This document shows, piece after piece, positions 12,821 through 20,734 of a stretch of 64,000 nt of DNA. Position numbers and translations under genes: made by a program. Numbering within the stretch: position 1 is the stretch's first letter; each line of letters begins with the position of its first letter. The DNA is from Enoplolaimus lenunculus (taxonomy: Eukaryota; Nematoda; Enoplea; Enoplida; Thoracostomopsidae), in the NCBI GenBank assembly GCA_030248215.1, contig JASANG010003987.1:1-64000 (forward strand). The letters are read 5' to 3'. A model generated the notes under the pieces. The model worked only from the letters and a program-made list of their open reading frames with translations. It was not told the DNA's origin and did no database searches.

Positions 12821-15800
12821 TTGGCCCATGTATAGAACAGGGCCGGATTGTTTTCCGAAGATGCTATAATAGAGTCAGTTTAAGCTTTAGAATAACTTTT
12901 TGCTTACACTTAGGCTTAGGCTTAGGCTTAAGAATATGCTTATACCACTGTTCTTGCCCTGTTCTATACATGGGCCATAATATTCGACCTCAGGATTCGA
13001 GAAAGTTATTCTAAAGAATTTTAAAAGTAAATGTACTTTATAGTCTGGTCACTGAAACATTTCGGACGAAGCCATATGGTTCTCGAGAATACGTTCGTTG
13101 ATTCAAGTGAAATATAGAGTAAATCTCAAGAATTTGCATGCAGACAGACGGATTGCGTCAGTCAGTGGTAAGCGCGTTAGACTCTGTAGCGGCAAAGACC
13201 TTTAGCGCAAGCTTGGTTAGATCGCCCAATGTAAAGAACAGCGGCGGAACAGTATTATAAGCATATTCCTGAGCCTAAGCTTAACCCTAAGCCTAAGCGT
13301 AACAATGAGCATATTTCTAAGCCAAAGCCTAAGCCTAAGACAATGAGCATATTTCTAAGCCAAAGCCTAAGCCTAAGCCAGGCAAAAAATTAGTCTGAAC
13401 ATTAAGCTTATTCTATAGCAGTCCCACAGAAAAACGTTCCTCCCCTGATCTTTACATGGGCCGTTAGATCTTTGACAAGCCATGTCGTGTTTAACAATTT
13501 TGGAATATAATTTCCTGTTACTTGTTTACCTTTCTATACAAAAAGTAGCCCCACCACACATATTTACTGGATTAATAAAATAAGCTTAGGCTTAAGCCTC
13601 ATAAATCATAAACAGTATATAATGTGAAGACAAGGGGGTTTACGCCTTCTAATAAAATAATATATACTAGCGTTAGACGAAAATACCTAAATGGTATCGC
13701 GTCAATTCGGTGAATGACAACTCGTCTACCGACAACTTGTAATCCGAAATTTTATCGACTCGACAATTCGTCGTCTATCATTATGCTTAGGGATAAGGCT
13801 TAGATTTAAAATTACGCTTAATAATACTTACGATTTATTGAATAGGCTTTACGACACTGTTCGGCGACAAGTTGTCTGGCGACTGCCAGTATATGTGCAC
13901 GTAAGTGTATGTAAAGCAAATGTTGCAAGCCGCACAAAAAAAAAAGGGGCACCACACTTCCTGTAAAAACTTCCCCCACGACCCCCCCCCCCCGAGGGCC
14001 GAGGTTCGATTCCCGGCGTGGTCATTTCGGCAAAACTTCAAACAGGGGTCGTGCAGACTGTTAGTGCCAACAGCGACGAATTAATTTTGAACTTACGGCA
14101 ACTGAATTCATCTTCGCCAAACAAACAGTCCATAATTCCGTCACACACTCGATCAGTGTGAATGCAAACGTTGTTAAACGCGCATGCAAAATCAGGCGCT
14201 GGACATTTCGCACGCAGTCTGGCGTCTTCTTCAGATTCATGCCTTACAAGACGTGAATCGAGCCAGTCAATTGCTAAAATTGACAATTCCAAAACATACT
14301 CAACAGTAGCATCTGTCACAAGTGAAGCGTTATTCACACGTGCAAGTTTTTGCTGCGAGAACTTACCACTGCATCCTGCACTTGTGCAAGTTTTGTACAA
14401 AATCCCGTTCGAAAAACTGACAGCTGTGAATGATTCATTAAAAATTATAGTTAGGCATTTAGTTCACATGTGTCAATAACTATGCAAGTTCATTGAATTT
14501 ATTGCATCCGCTTTCTTATTGGCTGAAGAAAAAATGCAGCTTCTGCGTGCAATTTGCAACTGCACGTTTTCACAGCAAATAGTTGCGCGTGTGAATAGGG
14601 TTTCATGAATAGGTTTTCAAACAAACAAACTGTAGGAGTTGCGGATAACCCAAACTCACCAGTAAAAACAAATCAAATGCAAAAAATGTGCTGAATTTTT
14701 ATTGCAGTAGCATTCGAATAGAAATGAACTTTTTCAAAGTTATTACAACGAGTCTTGGCACTGACGAATCTAAGATGTCTTGGGGGGTTGACACATTTTT
14801 GAAACAGAAATGAAAAGAACAATTCTTGCAAATTAACATTATTTTCCGCTGCGTTTTTAAGATTTCTGTTCAAAAATCAAACTAAACTTATAGTAGTAAA
14901 TTTATGTTTTGATTGGTTAATCCTAGTATTGAGTCAAAGTCGGCAACTTTTTTTGTATCACCACTTTAACAATCCTTGCGACTTGCAGTTCAGCGATAGG
15001 TCCCCGGTACGCGTGAATCCAGCACTAATGCAGCAAAGCCCAGGATCCTAAATCTATTCTGATTGGCTCTTGGTATACGCCTGAATCAACCACTAAAGCA
15101 GCTAAGCCCGGAATCGTAATCTAATCTGATTGGCTCTCGGTCTACGCATGAATCAACCACTAATGCAGCTAAGCCCAGGATCCTAAATCTAATCTGATTG
15201 GCTCTTGGTCTACGCCTGAATCAACCACTAAAGCAGCTAAGCCCGGAATCGTAAATCTAATCTGATTGGCTCGTGGTCTACGCCTGAATCAACCACTAAT
15301 GCAGCTAAGCCCAGGATCCTAAATCTAATCTGATTGGCTCGTGGTCTACGCCTGAATCAACCACTAATGCAGCTAAGCCCAGGATCTTAAATCTAATCTG
15401 ATTGGCTGTTGGTCTATTTACATTTTTCATCGGGGTCCGGCGAATAACCAATCGACGCCAAAGATTTCGATGAAGTTCCGTTTGTGCACGCTCCGGATTG
15501 GCTGTTTTTGAGTAAACATAACGAATGTCGCCGTGGGTTGCACGCTATCGAATCACAAGGATTGTTCACTGAAATCAAAACAGTCCATGGACAACGGTAT
15601 TACAAGAACTACGAGGTGTTAAAAAATAAACAACAAATGAGCGAAGACTTTGAAGCAAAACGATTTGAAATTATGGAATAAGCAGCAGAGGCCGCGAGAA
15701 CCCTGAATATGCAAAAAATTTTCAAACTCATTTTTCAACAAACGCATCGGCAAAAATAGAACATTTCACCAATACCAAATGTTTTACTATTTTATGCAAA

Positions 15801-16674
15801 GTTAACCTCTTGTTCACATCCCAGCACCAGTTTAGGTTTTAGCTTAGGCTTAGGATTACTTATGTTTAAGCCGAAGGTCGTTAGCCTAAGTCTAAACCTA
15901 AGAGCGCTACCCGAAGCGTGAACGGAAAGTGTACCAGAGTCCAAAACTGGTTTGCTAATTTTGCGTACAGCTGATACAGAAAGTTAGTTTCACTAGAAAA
16001 AATTTCAGTTTCGCTTGCAAATCTTGTGGATCAACTCTTCTTGGAGCTCGCCAGCATCGCAAGTAATCAAAGGTAAGTATGTAACCAGGTTTAGGCAGAA
16101 TTATACAGCATTTAGGTCAAATGCTTCATTCATACAATATATTTCTCACAAAAATAAAATAGAATTATAAGCGTCACCACGGGCCAATATCTATTAGACA
16201 CCATTTTGATTACGGTTTTCTTACAGCGTCCGAGAATTTTTTGAACCGATATTCCATACAAGCACTGCACTATTGAACCACGAAAATGTTTCATGCAATG
16301 CGTAAGCTTAAGCTTTAGACTAACTTTTTTGCTTACTGGTATCCTTTGGTATAATGTCATTTTTACGCTGAGACTTAGGTTTACGAATATGCTTATACTA
16401 CTGTACGGTTTTTCTATACATTGGTTAATAATATGTAAGCTTAAGCTTTAGACTAACTTTGTTTTGCTTAGGGTTATCCTTTGATATAACGTCATTTTTA
16501 CGCTGAGACTTAGGTTTACGAATATGCTTATACTACTGTTTACGGCCCTGTTCTGTACATTGGCCAATAAATGGACGTGTACTTACCTCGAGTAATTGAC
16601 AACTATTCGTGGTAACAGGCGCAACAAGAAAAAAAACCACCACCAAAAAAAACCAACAAAACAAAAAAAAAAAA

Positions 16675-16751
<77 letters not shown>

Positions 16752-16753
16752 TA

Positions 16754-16786
<33 letters not shown>

Positions 16787-16811
16787 GGTGGGAACGGGCA
16801 CCGCGAAGTCG

Positions 16812-16846
<35 letters not shown>

Positions 16847-19800
16847 CCCGACTCTGAAAAGAGACATGAGAGGTGTAGTCTAAGTGGGAGAGTTTACGCC
16901 TGTGAAATACCACTACTTTCATCGTTTCTTTTCTTATTCGGTTAGGCGGAAGAACGAGTACGTGACTTTTAGAATTAAGACTTGTGTTAATTGACATTTA
17001 TAAACTCTAATTAGGGTTTAGGGACTCTATCAGCTTACGGATTCTTATTAGCAATCGGACTCCTATTGATTGGGACTCGAATTCAAATTATTTGGTCCCG
17101 GAGTCATTTATGCGCCACAATCAGCGATAATTGACATTTATGGACTTTACGGACTCTTATTACGGATACGGACTCCTATTGATAGGGACTCAAAATGAGG
17201 ACCCTCTTGTTACCCACATCCTCCTATTCGGGTCAGTAGTATGCAGACAGCACGTAGTAAGTATCTATGACCGAACTACTAGCCAGTATTCTCATATGTG
17301 TGTAGCATCTATCTCCAGTTGGTGATTGGTCGATCGGATAACCTTCGAACCAGCCAATGAAAATTTTCGAACTTTGACACATTGTTCACATTTCGATTGC
17401 TCCTACATGTGAGACAAGTTTGACATTTGTCTCTCGCCATAGTTTGTTGCTTTGAAAACCTATTGCTAACTGGTGATACTCGCTACACTGATTTTAATAA
17501 TGCGGGTCTTAAGCTGAATTTTTGCTCGCAACAGTATCTTACCCGATCTTAGGATGCACTGCAAGCCCTCGAACACTGTTTCTTGCGTTTGCAACCGTTA
17601 CGCATTCCGGCTTGACCGCTTGACGCCACCCGGGACCTTCTTGATCGACCGCTGGAATATCACAAGCGAGTATCCGGTTTCGACCCCGTTCAGCAATGTA
17701 AAGCTTTGAGTTGAGCCAGTCGATGTCGATTCCTTCCGGATGGCTGATATCTGAAAAACGCGAAACTGTTCAACTTTCAGGGCCGTATAGATCCACCAGA
17801 AGCCTGGACGCCCCTTAAAGTATAAGGGGCGTCCAGGCTTCTTGTGGATCTATAAAATGGGTTCGAATTAATTAGTTCAATTTTACAATGTGGTAAAACA
17901 TAATTATGACTTTCAGTATTATAAATTTATCCCAGTCTTTTATTTTTATTCTGCTCGGAAATGTACCAACTACTGCTGGACTACAGAAGCATAAAGTCTA
18001 TGCTAATTTTTGAGTTACCAGTGGTAACTTCCCAACGAGACCGCTAACATCTTCTACAGGGGCTGTCAATTAATCGAAAAATTTAACCTGTAAAATTAAG
18101 CATCTTTCTTGACTTAGTTCGTAAATCACTTAACCCTTTCTCACATGAATATTTTCAATTTCAAATGAGACGTAATTTTAAGGTAAGATTTGAACCCCAG
18201 TCTCACGGGCGGGAGGTGTTTACGATAAGCACTGAGCGAGGAGCTTGATGCTCGAGCCCAAGGGGGCTCTCACGTCATGTGGAGATTTTGCTCTGCGCAT
18301 ATATGTTAGAATTGTTAAACACTGCTCACAGTGTCTATATTGCTCGTATATTATTGTATTTAGTTGCTCATAGTATACTCTATGACTGAAAGAGTTAATC
18401 AGAGGTCGACTTGAGCCATGTCTTTACAACCTAGCTTATATCTGCTTCTCTTAATCGCTTTTACTTCCTATCGTTTGTTCCCAGGTCTGCGCTTACCGGT
18501 TCCATTTAATACCACATACACACTATCGACAGCCGTTTGCTCTGGCTTAACAACGTCTTCGTTTCCACGTCTTGCACCGTCTGTCGCCAAATGAACGCCA
18601 ACAATCGCTTGACCCCCGACGTCGCTTGACCAATAAACCCGATTCGCATTTGAGTCATACGCAACCGCAACAGGCGATCCGATACTTCCTGTTCGCTGCT
18701 GAAGTGCTCCATCTGAAGTCTCCAACAGAGTTGCATGACTTCCGGATCGCAAGTCAACACTTTTCAACGCGTCGCCAACTGTGTAAATTAGTACGGTTGG
18801 ATCGCGTTCTGAAAGATCGTAAATCAACATTTCCGCTTAAAACCGTAGCTCAAGAAGGTCAAACTGGTCACTTAACCCCATTCCTTAAGGACTGACCCTG
18901 TTTCAGTTCATTAGAAAACTTCATGAAACATGATTTTGTGAAAATTTTTTTTGATATATTCGCGCTCAGTTCGATTTGGGAATTTGAAATTTTTTTCAAA
19001 CTTCTCATTTCGACTCCGATGACACTCGATTTTAAAAAGATAAATTTGATAACCAACAGTTCATGATACCTTTTAACAAGAGTATGCAACAGGGTACATT
19101 CTGTGTACAAAAGAATATATTCAGCGCGCGTTGCCATTTTTGGCTTCCCCTCTATATGCTGTTGCATATACTGAAAATTGGTTCGGATGTTGACTGGCAG
19201 TTTACCGTTGTCAAAGAACGTAGCATCCCAAAGCGAGGGTGGTATGGACAAAAACTTAACAAGTGCTGGTAGATTTAATTCCATGCAAAATAAAGCTTGT
19301 TGCATACTCTTGTTTAAGGGCATCATCGACTATTGGTAAAACTAAATGGATTTGACGATTTTGACCCGCGAACACGCACGTAGCCAGCACAGCTAGCTAG
19401 AGGGGCTAAAAATTTTTCAGGAGAGGCATTCAAAGGTTTTCAATGACTTACAAACAAGGTTGAAAATTTTCTAATGGAGCCAAGATTTTTGCAGGGACGG
19501 GCTAAGCCGCCTGGCCCCCCCTTGACTACGGACCCGCCTGCGAAGAAAGCTTAAAAGGGCCAATGTTACTTTAAGGGGCGTAACAGTAGATTAAGCGTAT
19601 TCCTAAGCTTAAGCCTAAACCTAAGCGTTGCAAAAATGAGTTCCTACGCCTAAGCCTAAACCTAAACAAAAAATGTAATCTAGAATCTAAACCTACTCTT
19701 TTATAGACCCACCTGAAACCTGGACGCCGCTTAAAGTAACATGGACCCTTAAAAGAATGGAGTTTTTTTCCTTACTAAGTACCTTTCGCATGACAAGAGC

Positions 19801-19929
19801 TTCGATCTAAAATATCCAACTGGTACCCTGGATTGCAAGTGCACTGTAAATGTCCAAACCGTGTTTCGCAAGTTTGACTGCAGCGCAAGACGTTTTCATG
19901 GTGCAAACAATGAAATTGTGACGAAGGTG
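19..19929 (-). CDS. LDL-receptor-related endocytic receptor, megalin/LRP2-like (partial, 3' part of gene)
   Basis: A large single-pass receptor of the LDLR family, which binds extracellular ligands and carries them into clathrin-coated pits. Exons in transcript order: 19783-19929 EGF; 18497-18808 and 17543-17750 YWTD; 14097-14273 and 12214-12438 LDLa; 10103-10231 EGF; 9370-9501 calcium-binding EGF; 7458-7688, 4836-5007, 3874-4078 and 2612-2801 YWTD; 1361-1646 EGF plus transmembrane helix; 19-331 cytoplasmic tail. Every junction joins in frame except 17543 to 14273, where at least one exon is unseen. Most introns are phase 1, as usual for shuffled extracellular modules. The order LDLa-EGF-EGFca-YWTD-EGF-TM with an FENPLY tail fits the C-terminal end of LRP2; a VLDLR- or LRP4-like protein is possible. 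The stop codon lies beyond base 1, and the 5' exons were not found above 19929. Confidence 0.88.
606..846 (+). mobile_element. GGCC-end element with TTAGGC-type hexamers
   Basis: Ends GGTCCATGTATAGAACAGGG and its inverse. 8-bp flanks GGTCCCAT and GGTCCTAT (7 of 8 match). The inside is CCTAAG hexamer arrays. Non-coding, so non-autonomous. It lies in the intron before the receptor tail exon. Confidence 0.75.
1361..1646 (-). CDS. Receptor exon: last EGF module and transmembrane helix
   Basis: Acceptor TTTTTCAG, donor GTAAGT at 1355-1360. It reads [16 protein letters not shown], a match to the NPC...C.H.CLL start of the EGF that follows LRP propellers. A shortened EGF core then ends in SNPIPEP. 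A charged linker follows, then a hydrophobic helix of about 22 residues ([20 protein letters not shown]) and a basic stop-transfer stretch (QKRYK). Having the EGF and the membrane anchor in one exon, with no Ser/Thr-rich or extra EGF region between, argues against LRP1 and fits LRP2. Confidence 0.88.
2612..2801 (-). CDS. Receptor exon: final YWTD propeller blades
   Basis: Acceptor AATTCAG and donor GTAAGTGG give a 190-base exon that starts in phase 0 and leaves one base. Residues include [20 protein letters not shown], the conserved HPFxLxxFExxLYWTDW blade of LDLR-family propellers, and end in YHPLSQES, which joins SQPNPC of the next exon. This is the usual transition from blade 6 to the closing EGF. 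Confidence 0.9.
3059..3211 (+). mobile_element. GGCC-end element with hexamers, opposite orientation
   Basis: Ends GGCCCATGCATAGAATAGGG and inverse; flanks GTGCAATC and GTGCAAAC (7 of 8). A short copy with TTAGGCTTAGCCTTAATAGG inside. Confidence 0.75.
3348..3759 (+). mobile_element. Inverted-repeat element with CGGAGGTACGG ends
   Basis: CGGAGGTACGGAGTCTGGAC at the left; the inverse, GTCCATATTCCGTACCTCCG, at the right. CAAAATTTG lies at both borders, a candidate target duplication. Related sequence forms the array at 63534-64000. Confidence 0.65.
3874..4078 (-). CDS. Receptor exon: YWTD propeller blades with WPNGIALD
   Basis: Donor GTAAGA, acceptor GATTTTAG. The exon reads [20 protein letters not shown], then [20 protein letters not shown] and [15 protein letters not shown], the central propeller signature of the LDLR family. 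Its 205 bases take two bases from the preceding exon to form Gly and end in phase 0. It is the clearest diagnostic exon of the gene. Confidence 0.93.
4191..4400 (+). mobile_element. GGCC-end element, GGGGCGT subfamily, exact 8-bp target duplication
   Basis: Flanked on both sides by GAAACATG. The right end reads CGCCCCTTAAAGTAACATGG before GCC. Internal CCTAAGCCTAAG-type runs. Receptor intron. Confidence 0.82.
4836..5007 (-). CDS. Receptor exon: YWTD propeller blade next to a satellite array
   Basis: Encodes [20 protein letters not shown], followed by a blade with two Cys and ending [10 protein letters not shown]. The acceptor TTTCAG lies inside the first degenerate unit of the 51-bp satellite that fills the upstream part of the intron. 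Donor GTATTT. IYVT replaces the usual LYWT, a mild deviation. Confidence 0.88.
5010..6034 (-). repeat. 51-bp AT-rich satellite, about 20 units
   Basis: The unit contains TTCAACAAAATTAATATTTT, TTCAATTTCAAAGTTTAGAA and TCAAACAAAAA. Length 51 is 17 codons, which keeps frames open through the array; these frames are not genes. Some units are 52-54 bp through extra T. The array ends inside the acceptor of the 4836-5007 exon. Confidence 0.92.
6670..6792 (+). repeat. 61-bp tandem duplication
   Basis: The block AACGTTTTGAAATAAAGTCT through AAATAGTCTTAA is present twice, head to tail and nearly identical. Confidence 0.85.
7458..7688 (-). CDS. Receptor exon: first blades of the membrane-proximal propeller
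   Basis: Acceptor GGTTTCAG and donor GTTTGT. Its first residues, [11 protein letters not shown], follow directly on the calcium-binding EGF, as the PxLLFxxxxxIR start of LRP propellers does. [19 protein letters not shown] is the first blade, with IIWSA in place of IYWTD. It ends LSSP plus one base that forms Val with the next exon. The sequence is more divergent than the downstream blades. Confidence 0.85.
7874..8631 (+). repeat. Triple repeat: forward, inverted, forward (large palindrome plus third arm)
   Basis: 7874-8123 is mirrored by 8148-8400 around a loop of about 23 bases. 8397-8631 repeats the forward arm. Arms differ by about one base. Each arm contains a small element with GTCGTAGGCCAATCTGCTAT ends; 8505-8631 is the one copy with both ends in normal order. 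Confidence 0.88.
9370..9501 (-). CDS. Receptor exon: calcium-binding EGF module
   Basis: A 132-base symmetric phase-1 exon. It reads [20 protein letters not shown], then [20 protein letters not shown] and C. All six Cys are present, with the D-x-D-E calcium ligands and the Asn/Tyr hydroxylation and packing positions of cbEGF. Acceptor TTTTGTAG, donor GTAAGT. Confidence 0.93.
9781..9954 (+). mobile_element. GGCC-end element, GGGGCGT subfamily
   Basis: Flanks CCTTTAAT and GCTTTAAT (7 of 8). Right end as in the 4191 copy. Few hexamers remain. Confidence 0.75.
10103..10231 (-). CDS. Receptor exon: EGF-like module
   Basis: A symmetric phase-1 exon of 129 bases with six Cys spaced as in the first EGF of an LRP EGF pair ([14 protein letters not shown], then RCVCVDG, then GICE). 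Acceptor GGTTTCAG, donor GTACGC. It joins the LDLa exon upstream and the cbEGF downstream in frame. Confidence 0.87.
10380..10590 (+). repeat. Interspersed repeat with CTCGCTTCGCTCGCGAG
   Basis: The block from GCAGCCATCCGCCATACCCC to GCTTCGCTCGCGAGTTTG occurs in reverse at 57655-57800. The short CTCGCTCGCTTCGCT core also occurs near 2063 and 4633. Confidence 0.65.
10796..10876 (-). repeat. tRNA-like sequence (SINE head or tRNA pseudogene)
   Basis: The minus strand has a box A (TAGCGCAGTGGTAGAG) and a box B (AGTTCGATCCC) at tRNA spacing. T-stem pairs are mismatched and the anticodon arm is not clean, so a working tRNA is unlikely. Probably a tRNA-derived SINE or a decayed tRNA gene. Confidence 0.55.
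11990..12205 (+). repeat. tRNA-like SINE copy beside an LDLa exon
   Basis: GACCACG at about 12069 pairs with CGTGGTC at about 12134 (7 bp acceptor-like stem). A box-A-like TAGTGTAGTGG and a box-B-like AGGTTCAACTTCC lie between, and a shared tail (TTCAAACAAGGGTCGCGCATAC) follows. The same left flank (CACGTAAGTGTATG) and tail recur at 13885-14075. In both places the copy ends just beside the donor side of an LDLa exon. Confidence 0.6.
12214..12438 (-). CDS. Receptor exon: LDLa module with Thr/Pro linker
   Basis: Acceptor ATTTTAG, donor GTAAGC, 225 bases. The N-terminal third is a Ser/Thr/Pro linker ([13 protein letters not shown]) encoded by an ACA-type trinucleotide run, a likely O-glycosylation site. 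The rest is an LDLa module with six Cys and the calcium box [18 protein letters not shown]. LDLa modules bind basic ligand patches. Confidence 0.92.
12699..12822 (+). repeat. (AAT)n microsatellite
   Basis: About 120 bases of AAT with a few AAC units. It is the insertion point of the 12823-12976 element. Confidence 0.95.
12823..12976 (+). mobile_element. GGCC-end element inserted at an (AAT)n run
   Basis: Ends GGCCCATGTATAGAACAGGG and exact inverse, with ATAATATT on both sides. The left flank is the (AAT)n microsatellite, the right flank is not, so the duplication is informative. Confidence 0.82.
13224..13462 (+). mobile_element. GGCC-end element, GGGGCGG subfamily, exact 8-bp duplication
   Basis: GTTAGATC on both sides. 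Contains two tandem blocks of AATGAGCATATTTCTAAGCC-type sequence. Confidence 0.82.
13885..14075 (+). repeat. Second copy of the SINE-like unit beside an LDLa exon
   Basis: Shares CACGTAAGTGTATG, GGGCCGAGGTTCGATTCCCG, GGCGTGGTCATT and TTCAAACAGGGGTCGTGCA with the copy at 11990-12205. The middle is replaced by an A-run and a C-run, so the 5' half of the tRNA-like head is lost. Confidence 0.55.
14097..14273 (-). CDS. Receptor exon: LDLa module
   Basis: Donor GTAAGT. The module has six Cys: [16 protein letters not shown], then [18 protein letters not shown]. The acceptor was placed at CAATTTTAG (14274-14275), giving [20 protein letters not shown] before the module. A later acceptor (TTGTAAG at about 14248) is also possible and would join directly to exon 17543-17750. 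The 3' junction to 12438 is in frame; the 5' side is unresolved. Confidence 0.82.
14332..14575 (+). repeat. Interspersed repeat, copy 1
   Basis: Shares CAAAATCCCGTTCGAAAAA, ATTTAGTTCACATGTGT and CCGCTTTCT.GTTGGCTGA with 22845-23060, same orientation. It borders the LDLa exon 14097-14273. Confidence 0.7.
15010..15416 (+). repeat. 68-bp tandem array, six units in two alternating types
   Basis: Unit: CGCCTGAATCAACCACTAAT, then GCAGCTAAGCCCAGGATCCT and TCTAATCTGATTGGCT. Type A has AATGCAG/CAGGATCC and type B AAAGCAG/CGGAATCG. The order is A-B-A-B-A-A. Confidence 0.9.
15450..15681 (+). CDS. Unassigned plus-strand open frame, possible terminal exon
   Basis: After a stop at about 15445 the frame is open to TAA at 15679-15681. 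It reads [20 protein letters not shown], a Cys-Arg-Arg segment, then a Lys/Glu-rich tail ([19 protein letters not shown]). Composition looks protein-like rather than satellite-derived, and it begins right after a 68-bp tandem array. It sits in the receptor intron on the opposite strand. There is no ATG near the start. I do not recognise the family. It could be a terminal exon of a nested gene or a decayed gene fragment. Confidence 0.25.
16295..16570 (+). mobile_element. Two tandem right halves of the GGCC-end element
   Basis: TAAGCTTAAGCTTTAGACTA starts both halves. Each runs to TATGCTTATACTACTGT and a terminal CTATACATTGG or CTGTACATTGGCC. The left halves are missing. Confidence 0.65.
16675..16956 (+). 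rRNA. 28S rRNA gene fragment (pseudogene)
   Basis: Starts TAACTATGACTCTCTTAAGG and runs through the conserved GAAACCACAG, GGGGAAAGAAGACCCTGTTG and AAGAGACATGAGAGGTGTAG blocks of the large-subunit rRNA to GGTTAGGCGG. A helix reads GCGGTG/CACCGC where the human gene has GCCAAG/CTTGGC, a compensated pair showing descent from a working rRNA. It covers the region where 28S-specific retrotransposons (R2, R1) insert. An A-rich tract (about 16629-16674) precedes it directly. Only a few hundred bases are present, inside a receptor intron, so it is an inserted fragment rather than rDNA. Confidence 0.9.
16990..17210 (+). repeat. Interspersed repeat with ATTGACATTTAT.AACTC
   Basis: Contains GGTCCCGGAGTCATTTATGC, TAATTGACATTTATGGACTT and GGACTCCTATTGATAGGGAC, partly duplicated within itself. 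A second copy is at 31795-31950. It abuts the 28S fragment. Confidence 0.65.
17543..17750 (-). CDS. Receptor exon: upstream YWTD propeller blade
   Basis: Acceptor TTTTTCAG, donor GTAAGAT, 208 bases. It reads [20 protein letters not shown], then [10 protein letters not shown], and ends [11 protein letters not shown]. It is closely parallel to the 4836-5007 exon (same blade, same end phase). LYIAE stands where LYWTD is usual. Confidence 0.87.
17783..17860 (+). repeat. Near-perfect hairpin made from a GGCC-element end
   Basis: TATAGATCCACCAGAAGCCT and GGACGCCCCTT face their inverse across a spacer of about 7 bases (AAAGTAT). The arm matches the inner right end of the 4191, 9781 and 19558 elements. 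Confidence 0.8.
18497..18808 (-). CDS. Receptor exon: start of the upstream YWTD propeller
   Basis: Acceptor TCTTTCAG, donor GTAAGCGC, 312 bases. It reads [20 protein letters not shown], then [18 protein letters not shown], then [13 protein letters not shown]. This is the opening strand and first blade of an LRP propeller, following the EGF exon 19783-19929 and joining 17543-17750 in frame. Confidence 0.87.
19558..19747 (+). mobile_element. GGCC-end element, exact 8-bp duplication
   Basis: CTTAAAAG on both sides, GGGGCGT subfamily, directly next to the 19783-19929 receptor exon. Confidence 0.82.
19783..19929 (-). CDS. Receptor exon: EGF-like module (most upstream exon found)
   Basis: Too short to stand out as an open frame, but clear on the minus strand: [20 protein letters not shown], then [13 protein letters not shown] and SCHA. 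Six Cys and the CxCNPGYxL end are present. Acceptor TTTTTAG, donor GTACTT, phase 1 on both sides. It needs one base from an upstream exon that I could not find between 19930 and 23118. Confidence 0.85.
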
Positions 19930-20297
19930 CTAAAAACATATAAAGTTGCAAGTTTCACACAAACGTCACACCCATTCACGAGATGGGGGTATTGCGTACA
20001 TTAGAAATCATAGATGGGTCCAAGGGGAGGACTCCGGTCTATTCCCCTCCCAACAGGAATAAAATCACAATTTCGTTTAAAGTTTGGGACTTAAAAATGG
20101 TGTTCGGTGTCTTGATCGCTTCGCTTGCGATACGCCGCACCCCTTTTTAGAAATTTTTAGTTATGCCACTGACAGTGGAACCGGATATGGTAGAAGGCTC
20201 ACTGTGAGTTCCGTTTCCAGTATGCAACTTTACCGGATATTGCGAGTTTCCGACACTTTTCACGCTCATAATTTCGGCAAATAATGAATTTCATCAA

Positions 20298-20470
20298 GCG
20301 TGCATAATACAAGAGCGTGCAACTCATGGGGGGTCCGCATGATACAAAATGTACCACCGGGCGTTGCGCATTTGGTAGACCCTTGTTTTGTTTAGAAAGG
20401 GGGTTGTTGTCACATGCAATAACCCTAAATTAAACTATAGCGATCATTTTTGTTACCGGATACATAAAGT
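20298..20470 (+). repeat. Partial foldback-element copy (GTACCACCGG type)
   Basis: GTGCAACTCATGGGGGGTCC, TACAAAATGTACCACCGG and CCCTAAATTAAACTATAG match the element at 32270-32595. Confidence 0.55.
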
Positions 20471-20734
20471 GTCATGTTTCGCATACTGTATTGACCCGAA
20501 TAAAATGGGGGGACTGATATTTATTTGGCCTCTTCGGAGGGTACCCCCCTTGTTATTCGGTTACGGACTGTTATTTATTTTTATTTTTAACCCACGTTCC
20601 GCCGCCCTTCGTTACTGATATTTATGAATATGCTCATTCTTACGCTTAGGCTTATGTGAGACGAGTTTTAGGCAATGAAAATATTTAATTTGCTAATTTT
20701 AGCAGATATTTTTTAAATTTTATGGTTTCATTCC

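Noticed and set aside
16767-16997. 76-codon minus-strand frame
   Set aside because: It overlaps the 28S rRNA fragment and is a chance frame.
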